The translations under genes were made by a program, and so were the position numbers. Shown here piece by piece: positions 61,059 to 64,000 of a DNA stretch of 64,000 nt. Below the pieces are notes generated by a model. That model was not told where the DNA came from. It saw nothing but the letters and a program-made list of their open reading frames with translations, and did no database searches. Origin of the DNA: Mariniphaga anaerophila (lineage in GTDB: Bacteria > Bacteroidota > Bacteroidia > Bacteroidales > Prolixibacteraceae); NCBI RefSeq assembly GCF_900129025.1, contig NZ_FQUM01000004.1:186001-250000 (forward strand), given 5' to 3'. Every line of letters begins with the position of its first letter. Within the stretch, counting starts at the first letter, position 1.

Positions 61059-62468
61059 ATGGGAAGAAATAGAAAAAAGCCATTTTACGAAGAGGTTCAA
61101 ATCGAAGACATAGGCGCAGAGGGCAAAGCAATTGCCCGTGTTGGCGAAATGGTTGTATTCACAAAACTGGTTGTTCCGGGTGATGTTGTTGATCTTCAGG
61201 TTTCAAAAAAAAGGAAGAACTACCAAGAAGCGTTTGTCACAAAAATTCATGAATATTCAAAAGATCGCGTCGAAGCTTTTTGCAGCCATTTTGGAGTATG
61301 CGGCGGTTGCAAATGGCAATTTCTACCCTACGAAAAACAACTGTCCTACAAACAGAAACAAGTAGAAAGCCAGCTCAAAAGAATTGGAAAAATTGACCTT
61401 CCCGAAACATCACCAATATTAGGCTCTGGAAAAAACACATTTTACAGGAACAAGCTGGAGTTTACTTTTTCCGACAAAAGGTGGCTATCTCCAGAAGAAA
61501 TTGAATCGGGCGCAGAAATAAACGACTACAATGCGTTAGGATTTCATGTACCGGGAATGTTCGACAAGGTAATTAACATAAAAAAATGTTGGCTACAACC
61601 TTCTCCTTCTAACGAAATTCGCAATTTCATTTTCAATTTTGCCATTGAAAATGGGTACAGTTTTTTTGACATTCGCGAAAAAAAGGGATTACTTCGGACC
61701 CTCATCATACGCACAAGCTCCATTGGAGAAAACATGATTATCCTCTCGTTTTTTCGAAACGACAAAGAGAAAATCGAAAAAATACTGGCTGCCATCAAAA
61801 ACAAATTTCCCGAAACAACGTCAATTTTATATGTAATAAACAGCAAAGGAAATGACACGATAACCGACCAGGAAATATTATTGTACCACGGTCGTGACTA
61901 CATCTTTGATGAAATGGAAGGACTTCGATTTAAAATCGGGCCAAAAAGTTTTTACCAAACCAACTCTGCCCAGGCCTACGAACTATATAAAGTTGCAAGG
62001 TCGTTTGCCGGATTAACCGGAGATGAAATTGTATACGATTTATATACGGGAACAGGAACCATCGCCAATTTTGTGGCAAAAAATGCAAAAAAAGTAATTG
62101 GTATCGAATACGTACCAGAAGCCATTGAAGATGCCAAAGAAAACGCAGCGGTTAACCAGATTACCAACACAGACTTTTTTGCCGGCGACATGAAAGACAT
62201 TCTGAATGATGAATTTTTCGCGCAGCACGGCAGGCCTGAAGTTATTATTACTGACCCGCCCAGGGCAGGAATGCACGCAGACGTTATAAAGAGTATTCTC
62301 TTGGTACTTCCTGAAAAAATTGTTTACGTAAGTTGCAATCCGGCAACTCAAGCCCGCGACATTTCACTACTTGACAGCCATTACAAAACAACAAAAGTTC
62401 AACCGGTTGATATGTTTCCACACACACACCATGTTGAAAATGTTGTGCTTTTAGAGAAACGGGATTAG
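61059..62468 (+). CDS. rlmD: 23S rRNA (uracil(1939)-C5)-methyltransferase
   Basis: This 469-residue RumA/TrmA-type enzyme has an N-terminal TRAM RNA-binding domain (about residues 5-65) and then a 4Fe-4S site with CSHFGVCGGCKWQ and a later Cys near GFHVPGMFDKVINIKKCW. The SAM-binding core has YDLYTGTGTIANFVA and DPPRAGMH, and the catalytic Cys lies in YVSCNPATQARD. Proteins of this group methylate U1939 of 23S rRNA or U747. The specific base cannot be fixed. It is a single gene with its own promoter-like element. Confidence 0.92.
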   Translation: MGRNRKKPFYEEVQIEDIGAEGKAIARVGEMVVFTKLVVPGDVVDLQVSKKRKNYQEAFVTKIHEYSKDRVEAFCSHFGVCGGCKWQFLPYEKQLSYKQKQVESQLKRIGKIDLPETSPILGSGKNTFYRNKLEFTFSDKRWLSPEEIESGAEINDYNALGFHVPGMFDKVINIKKCWLQPSPSNEIRNFIFNFAIENGYSFFDIREKKGLLRTLIIRTSSIGENMIILSFFRNDKEKIEKILAAIKNKFPETTSILYVINSKGNDTITDQEILLYHGRDYIFDEMEGLRFKIGPKSFYQTNSAQAYELYKVARSFAGLTGDEIVYDLYTGTGTIANFVAKNAKKVIGIEYVPEAIEDAKENAAVNQITNTDFFAGDMKDILNDEFFAQHGRPEVIITDPPRAGMHADVIKSILLVLPEKIVYVSCNPATQARDISLLDSHYKTTKVQPVDMFPHTHHVENVVLLEKRD

Positions 62469-62547
62469 CAAAAAGAGGCACCTGAACTTAGTTTCTGCCA
62501 ACAACAAAAAATCTTCAAAAGAAGGGCAAAACAATATTAAAAGAGAT

Positions 62548-62576
62548 GCAGCGCATTCTATAAAAAAATGCGTTGC
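62548..62576. terminator. Hairpin between rlmD and the small barrel-like protein gene
   Basis: GCAGCGCATT and AATGCGTTGC pair over 10 positions (one G-U) around a 9-base loop. The minus-strand side is followed by ATCTCTTTTAA, a weak U-tract suited to the small barrel gene. It may serve both convergent genes. Confidence 0.45.
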
Positions 62577-62624
62577 TTCTAATATTATATTAGCCGTTTT
62601 TTGAACCGACACCAAAAACCGATA

Positions 62625-63122
62625 CTAAAACAGGTATTTTACGGTAAGTGCAACATCGAGCAACCGGACATCAAAACCATACCTGCCAAAAACATCCAGA
62701 TACGGTTTTACTTCAAGCCCGAGTTTAACAGGAGCTTCGTAAAAAACATACTCCACCCCGGCAACGCCATCGATGCCGGCCACCAAAGAGTGCCTTGTCT
62801 CATGAAAGCGAATGGTTTCGGTAAAAACAGTCTCATCCCAACTTTGAAACCCGAAATGCACTCCGGCTCCATAGAAAAACACAAGTTGTTCTGAAAAAGA
62901 AAATAAATCATATTGATGAAATTCGGTTAATGCATGCAACTGCACTCCTCCGTCACGGGCTGCCAACAAAGCTCTTAACGAATGATCTTCGCTGGTATAA
63001 TAACGGTATTCAATTCCGGGATTAATCCATCCGGCACGAATTCCAACTGCTTGTTTAAATCCTTGCGCCCTGGCCCCGATAATCAATAAAAAGAAAATTG
63101 AAAAAAATATAATTCGTTTCAT
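62625..63122 (-). CDS. Small exported protein, probable outer-membrane beta-barrel
   Basis: This 165-residue protein has a signal peptide ending near GARAQ. Alternating strands (AVGIRAGWINPGIEYRYYT, LVFFYGAGVHFGFQSW, VKLGLEVKPYLDVFG) and a terminal LLDVALTVKYLF fit an eight-stranded OmpW/OprG-sized barrel. I do not recognise a family. It lies 27 bases downstream of the head-GIN lipoprotein gene and is probably co-transcribed. Confidence 0.65.
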   Translation of the reverse strand: MKRIIFFSIFFLLIIGARAQGFKQAVGIRAGWINPGIEYRYYTSEDHSLRALLAARDGGVQLHALTEFHQYDLFSFSEQLVFFYGAGVHFGFQSWDETVFTETIRFHETRHSLVAGIDGVAGVEYVFYEAPVKLGLEVKPYLDVFGRYGFDVRLLDVALTVKYLF

Positions 63123-63149
63123 GAAGCATCTGTTTACAGGGCAAAATTA

Positions 63150-63869
63150 CTATTTTTTGCGAACAACGCTTCCCGAACCCGACACATGTTTCTCTACTGC
63201 TGGAAAACCTCCGTAATACACATTCCCGCTTCCAGAAATAACAGCTTTTAAATAGCGCTCAACATAAACCCACACATCGCCTGAACCGGAAATAGTTGCT
63301 TCGCAATTGACGAGATCAAGTTCCCACGCATCAATTGTTCCTGAGCCGCTCAAAGCCAGCTCTGCATTACGCGCAACACCAGACACAACCACCATGCCCG
63401 AACCGGACACCAAAGCTTCCACAGTAAGAGCATCAACAGACGTCTCGACAGAGCCTGAGCCGGACACCACAATTTTAAAATCGTCACCTTCGAAGTAGCC
63501 GGTAGTAATACTTCCTGAGCCACTCTGCACAATCTTGTCGATATAAGGAACTGTGACAAAAACCTCCATGGGCAACTGATTTCTCAGGCTTTTCAGTCCT
63601 CTCGTATGAATTTTTAAATTACCACCGCGCACATCGGTTTCGATATACGGCATTAAACTCTCCTCGGCATTAACAACCACATCATACTCATTGCCTGGAG
63701 TAATATGTACATCAAAATCTCCATCTGACGAAACAGAGGAGAACGCAGTGGTTACTCTGACTTCGCTGGCAGGGATTCCATTCCCATCGATAAAAAAATC
63801 ATCGACACAGCTGGTGGTTGCAAGCGATAAAAATACCAGACCTGCAATAATCAGTTGAATTGTTTTCAT
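63150..63869 (-). CDS. Head-GIN domain (DUF2807) lipoprotein
   Basis: This 239-residue protein has a lipoprotein signal with the lipobox Cys in TTSCVDDFF. The mature part is a right-handed beta-helix-like DUF2807 domain made of repeats ending in SGSG (QSGSGSI, VSGSGSV, VSGSGM, LSGSGTI, ISGSGDV, ISGSGNV, VSGSGSV). Such repeats form regular turns. The family is common in Bacteroidota and may be an adhesin or stress-responsive envelope protein. Function unknown. It is followed by the barrel-like gene; no sigma/anti-sigma pair is adjacent. Confidence 0.9.
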   Translation of the reverse strand: MKTIQLIIAGLVFLSLATTSCVDDFFIDGNGIPASEVRVTTAFSSVSSDGDFDVHITPGNEYDVVVNAEESLMPYIETDVRGGNLKIHTRGLKSLRNQLPMEVFVTVPYIDKIVQSGSGSITTGYFEGDDFKIVVSGSGSVETSVDALTVEALVSGSGMVVVSGVARNAELALSGSGTIDAWELDLVNCEATISGSGDVWVYVERYLKAVISGSGNVYYGGFPAVEKHVSGSGSVVRKK

Positions 63870-64000
63870 AAACTAAGTGTTTTGTTTTCTGTTTAAATAG
63901 CTTTATTACAAGACTATCATCTCCCTAAATAGTTACAGTCCTCATCAAAAAAAATATTTTTACCTAAAGGGGGAACACAAAAAAAGCCGAAAATGAAGGA

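Noticed and set aside
1-64000. tRNA, rRNA, CRISPR arrays and insertion sequences
   Set aside because: No TTCGA-type T-arm contexts, repeat-spacer arrays or transposase-like proteins were seen in the intergenic regions I read.

Overview
This window looks like the chromosome of a marine or sediment Bacteroidota, most likely order Marinilabiliales (Prolixibacteraceae-like). The evidence is moderate GC, TAnnTTTG-type -7 promoter elements, many Sec- or lipoprotein-exported proteins ending in AQ or C, a TonB plug protein, a GH95 fucosidase, and anaerobic enzymes (NrfHA, pyruvate phosphate dikinase, a four-subunit 2-oxoacid:ferredoxin oxidoreductase). I saw no rRNA, tRNA, CRISPR array or insertion sequence. 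Taxonomy and functions are read from the sequence and from family knowledge; no database search was possible.

Layout. 1-6 kb: the 3' end of a large protein of unknown role, then a minus-strand osmoprotectant operon (outer-membrane barrel protein, ProV-, ProW- and OpuAC-like proteins). 6-15.3 kb: a TPR protein, Tag glycosylase, an exported C1 peptidase, an outer-membrane protein, a GT2 glycosyltransferase, a TonB plug-only protein and a GH95 alpha-L-fucosidase. 15.3-24 kb: a continuous minus-strand block for 2-oxoacid and aromatic metabolism. It holds VorB-type alpha, beta and gamma subunits, a 2[4Fe-4S] ferredoxin, a Crp-like regulator, an aminotransferase, an unusual flavodoxin, prephenate dehydratase, two tandem-ACT proteins and phenylacetate-CoA ligase. 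24.3-27.7 kb: nrfH, nrfA and an outer-membrane porin, behind a strong palindrome. 27.7-29.5 kb: a small AT-rich accessory segment with an exported zincin-like peptidase and a ParD/ParE toxin-antitoxin pair.

29.5-39 kb: a class I isoprenoid-synthase-like enzyme, YebC, a 42-residue Cys protein, a sugar-kinase/RapZ fusion, a YdcF protein, a fused FAD/Fe-S D-lactate-type dehydrogenase and an exported PHP phosphoesterase. 39-46 kb: a candidate antisense-oriented sRNA, ppdK, a NarL-type two-component pair and a sigma54 response regulator. 46-55 kb: a flavin reductase-rubredoxin fusion, a double CDGSH protein, two exported beta-propeller proteins, FolE, HldD, an ECF sigma factor with a likely membrane anti-sigma factor, an M64 peptidase and an MscS channel. 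55-64 kb: two paralogous Lrp/AsnC regulators flanking AmtB, RlmB, an ABC-F protein, a candidate structured ncRNA, RlmD, a small barrel-like protein and a head-GIN-domain lipoprotein.

Working together. The 15-24 kb block can be read as a reversible route between carboxylic acids, acyl-CoAs, 2-oxoacids and amino acids. PaaK activates the acid, the ferredoxin oxidoreductase carboxylates or decarboxylates, the aminotransferase closes the route, PheA feeds in phenylpyruvate and ACT proteins sense amino acids. NrfHA with ferredoxin, flavodoxin and rubredoxin chemistry, PpdK and the D-lactate-type dehydrogenase fits an anaerobic or microaerobic lifestyle. The most interesting non-coding signals are two intergenic regions (39.1 kb and 60.7-60.9 kb) where a promoter-like element and an intrinsic terminator bracket gene-free DNA on the minus strand.
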